Assembly: GCA_964646815.1 (NCBI GenBank)
Contig: CAZYFH010000019.1
Coordinates: 1-64,000 of the forward strand
Source of the DNA: CAZYFH01 sp964646815
GTDB lineage: Bacteria > Acidobacteriota > Vicinamibacteria > Vicinamibacterales > UBA8438
Length of the DNA: 64,000 nucleotides
Direction: 5' to 3'
A model generated the notes under the pieces. That model was not told the DNA's origin, ran no database searches, and saw only the letters and a program-made list of their open reading frames with translations. The translations under genes and the position numbers were made by a program. Position 1 is the first letter of the stretch. The number at the start of each line of letters is the position of its first letter. Of the stretch, positions 36,881 to 45,583 are shown piece after piece.

Positions 36881-37234
36881 GCGCCCTGCGGTGTCAGAAG
36901 CCAACCCTTTCGCCCTGAATAGGCTGGTGGCGTTGAGGGGAAGAGGGCCTTGGCGATTCGACGCCGTGGCCGCGGCTATCGATCCAACAGCCGTTGGAGG
37001 CTTGCCGTATCGCGGAGCCGAACACCGCTCCGGAGCGGGTCCACCGCCGATCATGGCCTCTTTGATCCGTGGCCGTCAGATTCCCCCGAGCCCAACTAGA
37101 CAGCCGTGCCCGCTGTCGCTATTCACACGTTGATCGCCGGAGGACCGAGGGAGGGTCAGCGCAGGCACCGTTTACAGGAAAGCCGGCCCCCGATGCCGGA
37201 GCGATACCCGCGGCCACGACGTCGGAGACACGGA
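36881..37234. other. Intergenic stretch with nothing recognised
   Basis: About 350 bp between the decayed kinase-TPR gene and the convergent trxB gene. Small open frames exist but show no family resemblance, no ribosome-binding site and no clear repeats. It may be further decayed sequence. Confidence 0.4.
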
Positions 37235-38203
37235 TCAGCGAGCGGCGCCTTGAGTTTCCTCGGCTGCGCCCGCGCGTTCATCTTCTGGCAGGCTCTCCAG
37301 ATACCGCTCGGCGTCGATCGCCGCCATGCAGCCTGACCCCGCGGCAGTCACCGCCTGACGATAGACGTGATCCTGCACGTCACCGCACGCAAAGACCCCA
37401 CGTACGCTGGTTTCGGTCCCGCGCTGCGGCACGATATAGCCGTTGGCGTCAAGCTCCAGCTGCCTAATCACGAGGCTGGTGTTCGGAGTATGACCGATGG
37501 CGATAAATACGCCGTCGACGGGCAGTTCCTTGGTGACATCGGTCTTGACGTTGCGTAGCACAACGCCTGTAACGACACCCTGCACGGTGTCCTTGACCTC
37601 GTCGAGGACGGTGTCGAGTTCGAATGAAATCTTGGGGTTACTCCGCGCCTTGTCCTGCATGATCTTCGATGCGCGGAACGCCTCGCGCCGATGCACGAGC
37701 GTGACCTGTGAGGCGAACTTCGTGAGGAACGTCGCCTCCTCCATTGCCGAGTCGCCTCCGCCCACTACCACGATCGGCTTGTCTCGAAAGAAGTAACCGT
37801 CACACGTCGCGCAAGTCGACACGCCGTGACCCATGAGCGCACGCTCGGACGGCAGCCCAAGCAGGCGCGCTGACGCACCGGTCGCCAGGATCAGTGCCCG
37901 CGCGTGATGCGCGCCCTCGCTTGTCGTGATCGTGAACGGCCGACGCGATAGATCGAGTTCGGTCACGTCACCACGCACGATCTCGGTGCCGAACCGTTCC
38001 GCCTGCGCCCGCATCTCGGTCATCAGCTCGGGACCCATGATGCCGTCCCGAAAGCCTGGATAGTTCTCGACCGCGGTGGTCAACATCAGCTGACCGCCAG
38101 ACTCAAGACCTTCGATGAGCAGCGGGGCTAGGTTGGCGCGCGCCGCGTACAGCGCGGCCGTCAATCCGGCCGGTCCCGACCCGATGATAATGACGTCTCT
38201 CAT
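37235..38203 (-). CDS. trxB: Thioredoxin reductase (NADPH)
   Basis: A 322-residue flavoprotein. FAD-binding GSGPAGLTAALYAARAN is at 8-24, the redox-active CATC at 131-134, the NADPH-binding VVVGGGDSAMEEA at 145-157, and the C-terminal FAD motif GVFACGDVQDHVYRQA. It reduces thioredoxin with NADPH. The gene begins inside the glgA stop (4-nt overlap) and ends with a short polar tail (DERAGAAEETQGAAR). Confidence 0.96.
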   Translation of the reverse strand: MRDVIIIGSGPAGLTAALYAARANLAPLLIEGLESGGQLMLTTAVENYPGFRDGIMGPELMTEMRAQAERFGTEIVRGDVTELDLSRRPFTITTSEGAHHARALILATGASARLLGLPSERALMGHGVSTCATCDGYFFRDKPIVVVGGGDSAMEEATFLTKFASQVTLVHRREAFRASKIMQDKARSNPKISFELDTVLDEVKDTVQGVVTGVVLRNVKTDVTKELPVDGVFIAIGHTPNTSLVIRQLELDANGYIVPQRGTETSVRGVFACGDVQDHVYRQAVTAAGSGCMAAIDAERYLESLPEDERAGAAEETQGAAR

Positions 38204-39717
38204 GGTTGCCCTCGCGCGATTGCCAGCAGGTCGGCATACTCTTGGACGTACCGCGCGGCCGACACGGTCCAGGAGAAATCGCGCCGCATCCCAGCCCGTT
38301 GGACCAGCCGCCAGCGATCGTGGTCGCCGTACACCCGAATGGCGTCACGGAGCGTGGCCAGCATTGCCGACGCGTCGAATTCGTGAAACTTGAACCCGGT
38401 CCCGGTGCCGGTCCGCTCGTCGAGGTCGTCGACCGCGTCATCAAGACCACCGGTCGCACGCACGATAGGCACCGTCCCGTAGCGCATACTGTACATCTGA
38501 TTGAGCCCGCACGGCTCGTAGCGCGACGGCATCAGGAACATGTCGGCGCCCGCCTCGACCAGATGCGCGAGCGCCTCGTCATACCCAATCTGCACCGCGA
38601 TGGTGCGCGGAAACCGCTCGGCCGCCATGCGCCACATCTCCTCGTACTCCGGGTCGCCGCTGCCAAGCACGACAAAGGTCGCCCCCAATTCGCCAAGCTC
38701 CGTCAGCCCATCGCGCACAAGATCGAAGCCCTTCTGATACACGAGCCTCGATATCAGGCCGATCGTCGGTCGCTCGGCGTCGGCGCCGTCCACGGGAAGT
38801 TGGAACCGCCTGAGCAGCTCGCGTTTCGCGGCGCGCTTGCCGTCAAGGTCGCGGGCGGAGAACGGCGCGGGGATGTGCCGATCATGGGCTGGATCCCATG
38901 CTTCGACGTCGATGCCGTTCAGGATGCCCCGCAGCGCTGCCCGACGGGCCTGCATGATGCCCTCGAACCCATAGCCGTATTCCGGAGTGAGGATTTCACG
39001 CGCATACCCTTGGCTGACGGTCGTGACCCCGTCGCTGAAATTGATGCCGCCCTTCAGGAAGCTCACCTGGTCCCAGAACTCCAGCCCCTCCATCGAGAAG
39101 GCACGTGCCGGCAGATCCACGGCGCCCATCGTCTCGACCCCAAACAACCCTTGATACGCAATGTTGTGGATCGTGAACACCGTCGCCAGCCGTGCGAACA
39201 CCGGATGCGCACCAAACAGCGTGCGAGCGTAGACGGGCACCAGACCCGACTGCCAGTCGTGCGCATGGATCACATCTGGCGGGCGGCGGGCGCGCAGCAC
39301 CAATTCGAGCGCAGCCCGCGCGAGGAGGGCGAACCGTACCGCGTTGTCGGGGTGGTCGCGGCCTCCGCTCCCGTACACTCCATCGCGGTCGTAGAGTTCG
39401 TCGCATTCAATCAAGACGACCCGGGCGCGCGCACCCAGCGACCGCTCCACGAACCCGACGTCGTACCAGTGGCCGCCCAGCGAGAGGTGGCACCGAGCGT
39501 ACGGCGCGGCGACCCATCCGACCTCGCGATACAGCGGCAACACCAACGTAACCTCGTGGCCGAGACGACCGAGCGCGGTCGTCAGCGAACCGGCGACGTC
39601 GGCCAACCCGCCGGTCTTGACGAAGGGAAGTGCCTCGGACGCCACCATCAGAATGGACAGTGGTGCGCGGTCACTGCCGGTCGTGTCGACGTGGGGCGCG
39701 GGCGGAGGCGCTGGCAT
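38200..39717 (-). CDS. glgA: Glycogen synthase (ADP-glucose type)
   Basis: A 505-residue GT5 enzyme that elongates alpha-1,4-glucan from ADP-glucose. The substrate-binding KTGGLADVAGSLTTAL is near residue 36, HDWQSGLVPVY at ~146, the donor-site motif PSRYEPCGLNQMYSMRYGTV near 415, and TGGLDDAV follows. The ATG at 39717 is preferred to a GTG at 39723; neither has a strong ribosome-binding site. The upstream region is occupied by a palindromic element (39751-39845). Coupling to trxB by overlap is seen but has no obvious functional reason. Confidence 0.95.
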   Translation of the reverse strand: MPAPPPAPHVDTTGSDRAPLSILMVASEALPFVKTGGLADVAGSLTTALGRLGHEVTLVLPLYREVGWVAAPYARCHLSLGGHWYDVGFVERSLGARARVVLIECDELYDRDGVYGSGGRDHPDNAVRFALLARAALELVLRARRPPDVIHAHDWQSGLVPVYARTLFGAHPVFARLATVFTIHNIAYQGLFGVETMGAVDLPARAFSMEGLEFWDQVSFLKGGINFSDGVTTVSQGYAREILTPEYGYGFEGIMQARRAALRGILNGIDVEAWDPAHDRHIPAPFSARDLDGKRAAKRELLRRFQLPVDGADAERPTIGLISRLVYQKGFDLVRDGLTELGELGATFVVLGSGDPEYEEMWRMAAERFPRTIAVQIGYDEALAHLVEAGADMFLMPSRYEPCGLNQMYSMRYGTVPIVRATGGLDDAVDDLDERTGTGTGFKFHEFDASAMLATLRDAIRVYGDHDRWRLVQRAGMRRDFSWTVSAARYVQEYADLLAIARGQP

Positions 39718-39750
39718 GGACACGAGGTGGATGTGGTGCAGCGAGAGTAC

Positions 39751-39845
39751 CTAACCCCAGCGTTTACTTGGGTTGATGCGCCTCGCTTGTTCTGGACACC
39801 GAGGGCTGCGCCATCCGCAATCCACCCAGTGAACTCTGGGGTTAG
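39751..39845. repeat. MITE-like 95-bp element with ~26-bp terminal inverted repeats
   Basis: The left end CTAACCCCAGCGTTTACTTG (39751 on) and the reverse complement of the right end, CTAACCCCAGAGTTCACTGG, match at most positions and continue imperfectly to GATGCG/GATTGCG. The core is ~40 bp with no gene. The right terminus supplies the TTA/TAA stop (39842-39844) of the S11 peptidase gene. It lies directly upstream of glgA. Confidence 0.75.
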
Positions 39846-40813
39846 TCGGCGCCGCGGAGACCGGGGATGATGAGCGAGCGGCCCTTGGTCGAGACCCAGG
39901 TGACCAGACGACGCACCTCGGCGAAACGCCCCGAATTCGAGCGCGCCCCGAGGACCACAAACGCGAGCGGGTCGCTCCCGGGCAGTTTCACCACAGCGGC
40001 TAGGCAATACCCGGCCTCGTCGATATAGCCGGTCTTACCGCCCTGCACGAAGTGGCGACCACGTAGCAGACGATTGGTGTTGCGCACGGTCAACCGGCGT
40101 CGGCTCGTGCGTAGCCGATAGGACAACTTGCGCATGATGCGCGCAATCGTCGGGTCGTCACTGGCGTGGGAAATCAATCGAGCCAGGTCGTATGGCGACG
40201 CGATGTTGCGCTCGTCGAGACCGGACGACTCGACGAAGTTCGTCCGCTCTAGTCCCAGCGCGGCGGCCTTGCGGTTCATTTGCTCGACGAAGCCTCGGGT
40301 ACCCCACGAGGAGACGCGCGCAATAGCACGGGCGGCCGCATTGTCGGAGGCCACCAACGCGAGGTGCAGCAGGTCGTTGAGTGAGATCCGCTCGCCGCGC
40401 CGGAGATAGGTCGTCGACGCCCGGCGCACGTCACGTCGTGAAACAACCACGTCCCGCGATAGATCGGATTGGTCGTCGACCAGCACGAGTGCCGTCATGA
40501 CCTTGGTAATGCTGGCGATGGGTCTCGGCTCGAGGCCGTTCGAGTCCCAGAGCACCTCATGCGTCTCGGGGTTGTAGAGGATGGCGGCCTGGGCCCGCAC
40601 GTGCGGACTGGGCAGGTCGCTCAGGTCTCGAAAACGCAGAGTCGCCGGCGCTGATTCGACCGCGGCAGGCGGGGCGACCCAGAGTGTCTCGGCGGGCTCC
40701 GCCAGCTCAACGTCGGGGGTACGACTGAAACGGCCGAAGCTGAGGAGAAACGCTCCGAGCGCAACGAGCACCGGCACGAGCAGCGACGATCCAGACCCGC
40801 GACGCCGGCGCAT
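39842..40813 (-). CDS. D-alanyl-D-alanine carboxypeptidase/endopeptidase (peptidase S11)
   Basis: A 323-residue penicillin-binding protein with an N-terminal membrane anchor (LLVPVLVALGAFLLSF). All three active-site motifs are present: SITK at 101-104 (nucleophile Ser101), SDN at 156-158 and KTG at 260-262. It is the DacA/PbpG type, trimming peptidoglycan stem peptides or cross-links in the periplasm. The gene's stop codon lies within the terminal repeat of a mobile-like element, so its natural C-terminus may have been shortened, though the catalytic domain is complete. Confidence 0.92.
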   Translation of the reverse strand: MRRRRGSGSSLLVPVLVALGAFLLSFGRFSRTPDVELAEPAETLWVAPPAAVESAPATLRFRDLSDLPSPHVRAQAAILYNPETHEVLWDSNGLEPRPIASITKVMTALVLVDDQSDLSRDVVVSRRDVRRASTTYLRRGERISLNDLLHLALVASDNAAARAIARVSSWGTRGFVEQMNRKAAALGLERTNFVESSGLDERNIASPYDLARLISHASDDPTIARIMRKLSYRLRTSRRRLTVRNTNRLLRGRHFVQGGKTGYIDEAGYCLAAVVKLPGSDPLAFVVLGARSNSGRFAEVRRLVTWVSTKGRSLIIPGLRGAD

Positions 40814-40908
40814 CTACGCTAAGACCTCCTGAGTGGCGGTCCGTGGGTGGGAGAGGTTTGGCCCCCCCCTGCAAAAAATATCGGCGATTGTAACAGACTG
40901 CTCCTTCA

Positions 40909-41260
40909 CTACGGCTCGGTGAGCGCCACTGCCAAAAGGATCGCACGCTGCGACCCGAGTGCCGAATCGCGCATGTCGAAGGTCTCGTGCAGCGCGTGGG
41001 CCCCCGAGCCGCGCCCGCCCCCGTCGATGGTAATTGCAGGGATCCCGAGGCTCATCGGGAGGTTGGCGTCGGTGGAACCGGTAGACAGCCGCACGGGTAA
41101 GCTGAGTGTCTCCGAGACGGCCAGTGCCGCGCGCACCCCGGAAGTCGAGAGGACGCGCCGCGCGAGTTCCTCGGGATCGTCCTGCCCGAACGCAAGCGTT
41201 ACACCCGAAGCAACGAGGATGATTGCCGCACTCGCGCGTCTCGCCAAGTAGACACCCCGC
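40909..41260 (-). pseudogene. C-terminal fragment of an M20-family peptidase
   Basis: The translation LSTGSTDANLPMSLGIPAIT, then IDGGGRGSGAHALHETFDMR and a final AILLAVALTEP, matches the end of M20 metallopeptidases (aminoacyl-dipeptidases), with the SxDAN motif and a zinc-ligand-like His in GAHALHE. The N-terminal catalytic domain is missing; upstream minus-strand frames to about 41495 do not resemble it. It is a truncated gene. Confidence 0.65.
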
Positions 41261-41494
41261 GACTCGCCTGCCGCGCGTGTGGTGCGCTCGCTCACAAGTC
41301 CTCGATCGTCAAGATGATAACGGAGGGCGACCACTTCTTGACATACGCCGGATAGATCGGGCTGCCCTGCCCCACAACAGGACACGCACTAGCGACGAGG
41401 ACGCGTCGTCCTCGGGGCAGCGTCGGGTCCTGCAGAGGCACTGACCGTGGCACGTAAGTTGCTCTTTGAATAGTCCTCTCAAGGAGGAGACGCA

Positions 41495-41713
41495 ATGCCG
41501 CTGTTTCGACACGTCGGATTTACCACGTTATCGTGCGGGTGTCTGGTCGGTCGATATCGCGACCTCGCGATCGACCGCAAGGTCGACTACATCGAAGAGA
41601 AAGGGATCCGGTGCTGGTCGAGTGACCACCAGCGCAATCAGCGCGCATCGACCGGGTTGGCCGGCGACGACGCGACCGACGCCCCCACCGTCCCGGAAGC
41701 GGCGCATGCGTAG
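41495..41713 (+). CDS. Small Cys-containing hypothetical protein with strong ribosome-binding site
   Basis: A 72-residue frame preceded by AAGGAGGAG (41481-41489), 5 nt before the ATG, the strongest Shine-Dalgarno sequence nearby. The protein has a CxC pair and a third Cys with His (LSCGCLVGRYRD...GIRCWSSDHQRN), suggesting a small metal- or redox-binding fold, then a low-complexity acidic tail. No known family is recognised. A promoter is not obvious. Confidence 0.55.
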   Translation: MPLFRHVGFTTLSCGCLVGRYRDLAIDRKVDYIEEKGIRCWSSDHQRNQRASTGLAGDDATDAPTVPEAAHA

Positions 41714-41737
41714 CTCCCGAACACTACGCCAGCCTGG

Positions 41738-43096
41738 CTAGGGTCGCGGTGCCGCTGCCGCGACGCTGGCACGTTCGTAGGTGTAGTGGGTCCGCGACTG
41801 CACGTCGACGTCCTCGCGGTCTACTTCGATCCGCAGGCGGCGGGTCCGCGCCGTCGGATCGGCGTTGCCGGAGTAGAAACCGATCACGTAGTAGTCGCTC
41901 GTCTCCGCGTCAATTTCCTTGAACAGATTTTCGAAGTTGTTGGTGTTCACGAGCGCCCTCCCGCCGGTCAGCTCTGCCAGCGTGCGAAGGCTTTGCGTCG
42001 TCTGGTAGACCCACTCGTCGTACTCCTGTCTCGGCCCGTTGTAGTCGACATCGGGGCCGACCATCAATCCGCGCGGATCGACGGTATAGAACGAGGCGTT
42101 GGCGCGGTTCGCGGCCTTTGCGAGCTCCGCGAGCTCTATGGAGAGGTCGAGATCGCTGAACACAGCGCCCTCGCGCTCCAAACGATTGAAGGGGTCGTAG
42201 TTGTAATCCATCATATTGAACCCGGCCCTCGCATTCGAGCGGCCTCGGGCATTCTGCATATCGCGCGCAAATGGGTCGCGTTGAATGACCCGTTCGTACT
42301 CGAACGGGTTGAAGTCGTAGCCCTGGCTGATATAGATGACCGCCTTGCGCCTGTTCCGCACCTTCTCAAGACTCCGTACGAGGTCATAAGCGGTCTTGAA
42401 GGCCATGTGCGCCCGCCACCGCAGCTCTTCAGGTCCGCGAGGACCATCCATGAGGTCATTGATCAACTCCGTCGCGTTGAAGCCGTCGCCCACAATCCGC
42501 TCCATCGCGGAATAGAGCTGGCTCCGGTCGTAGTTCAGGTCGATCCTGATCCCGGACGGCCCGGTCGCGACGACTCCGTAGAGGTCGCCTTCATGAATCA
42601 GCGTGTCGAACATCTTCTCGAAGACCTGTCGTGTCTTCGGGGTCTTGTTGGCCTCGATGTGCAGGTCATCCACGATGATGACGAAAATCCTGCCTGCCGT
42701 GTCGTTCAGTGGCCGTGACGGCGGCAAGATGATCCCCTCCTGCACCGGGGGTGGTGGCAGGAGCTGGTTGTAGACCCGGCCGCCGTGCACCAACACCAGC
42801 GACGCCACCTCGCGCGCGAGATCGTCCTCAAAGATCGTGAAGTCGTCCTTCGTCAGGTCTGGAAGAAACACGCCATCACCGTCGCGAACGATGACATCCG
42901 TCGTCACCAACGTCACACCGGACCGGAAGACAGCAGGGTTCTGCGTGTCCGGGTCGGCCGCGATCCGCGAGTCCGGTGCGGCGGACCCCGGCGGCCCCTG
43001 GGCTGCCACCATGGCACCGAGCGCCCAGACTCCGCCCACGACCAACACGCCACGCCAGCGTCGGCTTCGAGGTGTGTGTCCCTGCATGACTGCCAT
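41738..43096 (-). CDS. Secreted VWFA-related protein (acidobacterial type)
   Basis: A 452-residue protein with a signal peptide (WRGVLVVGGVWALGAMVAAQ), a conserved N-terminal beta domain (VTLVTTDVIVRDGDGVFLPD, LTKDDFTIFED) and a von Willebrand A-like domain. RIFVIIVDDLHIEANKTPKT replaces the canonical DxSxS, and KAVIYISQGYD follows. This is the pattern of the VWFA-related proteins expanded in Acidobacteriota; function is unknown, probably periplasmic or extracellular binding. An extended -10 (TGCTATAAT, 43103-43095) overlaps the first ATG, so the second ATG at 43087 may be the true, leaderless start. Confidence 0.88.
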   Translation of the reverse strand: MAVMQGHTPRSRRWRGVLVVGGVWALGAMVAAQGPPGSAAPDSRIAADPDTQNPAVFRSGVTLVTTDVIVRDGDGVFLPDLTKDDFTIFEDDLAREVASLVLVHGGRVYNQLLPPPPVQEGIILPPSRPLNDTAGRIFVIIVDDLHIEANKTPKTRQVFEKMFDTLIHEGDLYGVVATGPSGIRIDLNYDRSQLYSAMERIVGDGFNATELINDLMDGPRGPEELRWRAHMAFKTAYDLVRSLEKVRNRRKAVIYISQGYDFNPFEYERVIQRDPFARDMQNARGRSNARAGFNMMDYNYDPFNRLEREGAVFSDLDLSIELAELAKAANRANASFYTVDPRGLMVGPDVDYNGPRQEYDEWVYQTTQSLRTLAELTGGRALVNTNNFENLFKEIDAETSDYYVIGFYSGNADPTARTRRLRIEVDREDVDVQSRTHYTYERASVAAAAPRP

Positions 43097-43160
43097 TATA
43101 GCAAAGCTCCTTCGCGGCTATAGACGCGCTAAGTCGCTGGTTGGTCTGGTGTTCAGACGA

Positions 43161-43922
43161 TCATGATTGCGGCGAGTCGTCCCGGCCGGCCTCGCCGCCT
43201 TCCTGCCGCCGACGACTCGCACCTCCGCGACGGCGGCGCGGGCGCCGTCCGAGCGCCTGCTTAATCTCCTCGACGTTGGCTTCGAAGTGCTCGATCCCGC
43301 GCACAATGGCCTCACCCTCCCGCCACCCGTCCGGATTCAGTGCCTCGACCCGAGCTTCCATCGCGTCGCGCACATTCGGCGCCGTCCGCTTCTCGGCCAG
43401 CCGGGCGCGCAACTCCGCATAACGGGCCCGGATACGGGCGAGCGCGTCGTCCCCAATCAACCCCGCGACCGGGTGCCGCCACTCGACCTCGCGCTCGCCA
43501 TCCCCCGTTACGGCGACGTCTGCGTCTCCCTCGACGAGGCCGACGGCTTCGGCCGTTCCGTCATCGGGATCATTCGGTTGAGCGTCGACCGGGGCCGCAG
43601 GAAGCGTCGCCCGCGGACGCGAGCGGTCGGGGGCGAAAGGCCTCCTCGAGGCGCCGCCCTCGGACGTTCGCTTCGTGGGTCTCCGCGGGGCGTTGGGCCG
43701 CACGCGGAGCATCTTGGTCCAATCGAACGCCAGATCGGGGTTGCTTTCCTCGATGGCGCGGATTGCTTCTTCATCGAGCGGCAAACGACCCACCTTGACG
43801 TTGGGCGGTGTGCGGAACCAGTAGAGCACACGGGGGCGCGTACGGTCCCCGCTCCGAAACCCGTGCAGCACGTACGTGTTCTCGTAGCCGCGTTTGTCAC
43901 GGGAAAACCGGAGGAACGGCAT
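43161..43922 (-). CDS. Conserved hypothetical protein, Arg-rich
   Basis: A 253-residue protein of unrecognised family. The first ~85 residues look folded (MPFLRFSRDKRGYENTYVLH, VLYWFRTPPNVKVGRLPLDE) with good codon bias. A polar, probably disordered linker follows (~90-145), then a helical segment (ARIRARYAELRARLAEKR) and a very basic end (RRPRRRRGGASRRRQEGG) that could bind nucleic acid. No membrane segment or signal is seen. It lies downstream of the nuclease-like/H1-like gene on the same strand, separated by ~150 bp that holds a GC-rich hairpin around 43937-43960. Confidence 0.65.
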   Translation of the reverse strand: MPFLRFSRDKRGYENTYVLHGFRSGDRTRPRVLYWFRTPPNVKVGRLPLDEEAIRAIEESNPDLAFDWTKMLRVRPNAPRRPTKRTSEGGASRRPFAPDRSRPRATLPAAPVDAQPNDPDDGTAEAVGLVEGDADVAVTGDGEREVEWRHPVAGLIGDDALARIRARYAELRARLAEKRTAPNVRDAMEARVEALNPDGWREGEAIVRGIEHFEANVEEIKQALGRRPRRRRGGASRRRQEGGEAGRDDSPQS

Positions 43923-44074
43923 GCGGCTACCTATTGGCCGGGGCTTCGCTCCGGCCCCCCCGCGGGGACCCCGAGAGCCCCACTCCTCGGCCGCGGGGCG
44001 CGCACGTGCGAGCCCTGGCCGTCACCGGCAGCCACGAACGCGCGCTGAATCCTCGTTTCGCGCCGCATAGCGGC

Positions 44075-45047
44075 CTATGGGCGTTTTACGCTCGACCGCT
44101 TCGCCGTCTGGCGCTTGGCCTTCCCCGGCGACACGGCCGTCTTCGACGACCGGGTCTTGCGAACCGCCTTGGCGGTCCGCCGCGACGCAGCACGCGTCGA
44201 GGTCCCCGCCTTCCGAGTGGTTCTGCTGGTCTTCGCGGGCTTGGCCGCTCTGGCCTTTGTCGACTTCTTGGCCTGCTTGGCTCCCTTGGCTCGGTTGCCT
44301 TTCGAGACGGTAGCCTCCTTGGCCGAAGCCTTGCGAGGCTTCCCGGTCTTGCGGGCCATCGTGGCCTTGGCAGTCGCCTTTGTCTTGCGGGCCATCGTGG
44401 CCTTGGCAGTCGCCTTTGTCTTGCGGGCCATCGTAGCCTTGGCAGTCGCCTTTGTCTTGCGGGCCATCGTGGCCTTGGCAGTCGCCTTTGNNNNNNNNNN
44501 NNNNNNNNNNNNNNNNNNNNNNNNNNNNNNNNNNNNNNNNNNNNNNNNNNNNNNNNNNNNNNNNNNNNNNNNNNNNNNNNNNNNNNNNNNTCTTGCGCGC
44601 CTTCGCCGCCCGAGTCGCCGCGGCAGATCGATGGACCATCGAGAATCGCACCTGCCGTCCAATCGCGTAGTAGGCCCAGATCTCGGTGAACGCGATCCGG
44701 TTGTCCTCGCATAACCGGCGTGCAATATCGGCCGCGCCGGCGGGCACGTACAGATAGAACGCGCCACGGATCTTGGCGAAGTGCGCCCACTGAGCCATCG
44801 CTTCAAGAAGGTTGACCGACTCGGTGGTCTCAACCTCGACGACACCGTGCAGACGCCTGCCGTGCTCTGTGCTCGTCAACACGAGGTCTGGATACACGGG
44901 CCGGGATTCCGCGCGCACGGACGCGGTCTCCTCTTGTCCATGGTTGATCGCCACCGAGAAGCGCCGGCGCAATCGGCCCTGAAGCTGGCGGATAACCCGA
45001 TCGTGTTCGAACTGCTCGCGAATAGGTCGGAGAAGAATGGGGGACAC
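44075..45047 (-). CDS. Putative PD-(D/E)XK-like protein with histone H1-like Lys/Ala repeat tail (crosses gap)
   Basis: The N-terminal half (GTG at 45047) has EQFEHDRVIRQLQGRLRRRF and YPDLVLTSTEHGRRLHGVVE followed by VETTES. This PD..ExE pattern resembles PD-(D/E)XK nuclease-like folds, with no clear catalytic Lys. After ~150 residues it becomes Ala/Lys-rich and enters the assembly gap (44491-44590). Beyond the gap, in another frame because the gap size is arbitrary, are four 12-residue KATMARKTKATA repeats and a long K/A/T/R-rich tail to 44075. Such tails resemble histone H1-like DNA-binding proteins. The true length is unknown. Confidence 0.6.
44347..44490. repeat. Tandem repeat, four 36-bp units running into the assembly gap
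   Basis: Units start at 44347, 44383, 44419 and 44455; each begins TCTTGCGGGCCATCGT and ends GCAGTCGCCTTTG. They are identical except one base in unit three (GTAGCC for GTGGCC). Each encodes 12 residues of a Lys/Ala/Thr-rich tail on the minus strand. The array stops exactly at the N run, so more copies are probably missing. Confidence 0.95.
44491..44590. other. Assembly gap (100 N)
   Basis: A run of exactly 100 N, a conventional scaffold filler that says nothing about true size. It interrupts the tandem repeat in the nuclease-like/H1-like gene. Confidence 0.99.
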
Positions 45048-45121
45048 TGAGAAACACACAACAATAGCATGGATGGCGCTCGCTTGAGGAACAGGGGTCG
45101 GACGCGCAGAATCTGGGCATT

Positions 45122-45518
45122 GTGCTTGCCGTCGCGGCACGGAGAGTCGAATCGACTGCCATTCCAATCGTGTATGACGATCAGTGTGTGACGGACACCT
45201 TTGCCCGCATGCTCCGCCTCGACGGCTCTACGGTCTACACCGCGATCACCCCTGAGTCGGGACTGACCCTGGCCGCCGAGAAGCGGCCCCGCGCCATCAA
45301 TCTCGACCTGCGGATACCCATCGTCATGGCCTCCAGTTCCTCGAGCTGCCCCGGCTCAGCGGCAACTGCGCGACGCGGAGGTCGCGATTGTCACCGGTGA
45401 CTACTTCGTCGACGAAAGCATCACCGAGCAGCTCGAGCCCCTCGGGGCCTCGGTACGATTCGAGCCACTGTGGATCGTTGATCTCGTCACCATCGCACGC
45501 AGCCTGACCATGTCCTGA
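45122..45518 (+). pseudogene. Broken response-regulator receiver domain
   Basis: IPIVYDDQCVTDTFARMLRL, then AAEKRPRAINLDLRIPIVMA, resembles a CheY-like receiver: the acidic pair at DDQ and the phospho-acceptor region NLDLR. The reading then shifts frame, and the C-terminal half resumes as LRDAEVAIVTGDYFVDESIT and ends WIVDLVTIARSLTMS at 45518. At least two frameshifts are needed. No output domain or kinase is adjacent. Confidence 0.7.
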
Positions 45519-45583
45519 AACCGCCGGTCGCGTCCGCGCTTCGCCGAACCTGCCCCCTCCCCTGTTCTGGTGCTCGTAGTACG

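Noticed and set aside
41292..41495. Minus-strand 67-residue frame (ends VIILTIEDL)
   Set aside because: It looks faintly protein-like but overlaps the M20 fragment's upstream sequence in another frame and matches no family; too weak to list as a gene.
44347..44490. 36-bp units as CRISPR repeats
   Set aside because: They are directly adjacent with no spacers and encode a Lys/Ala-rich peptide in frame.
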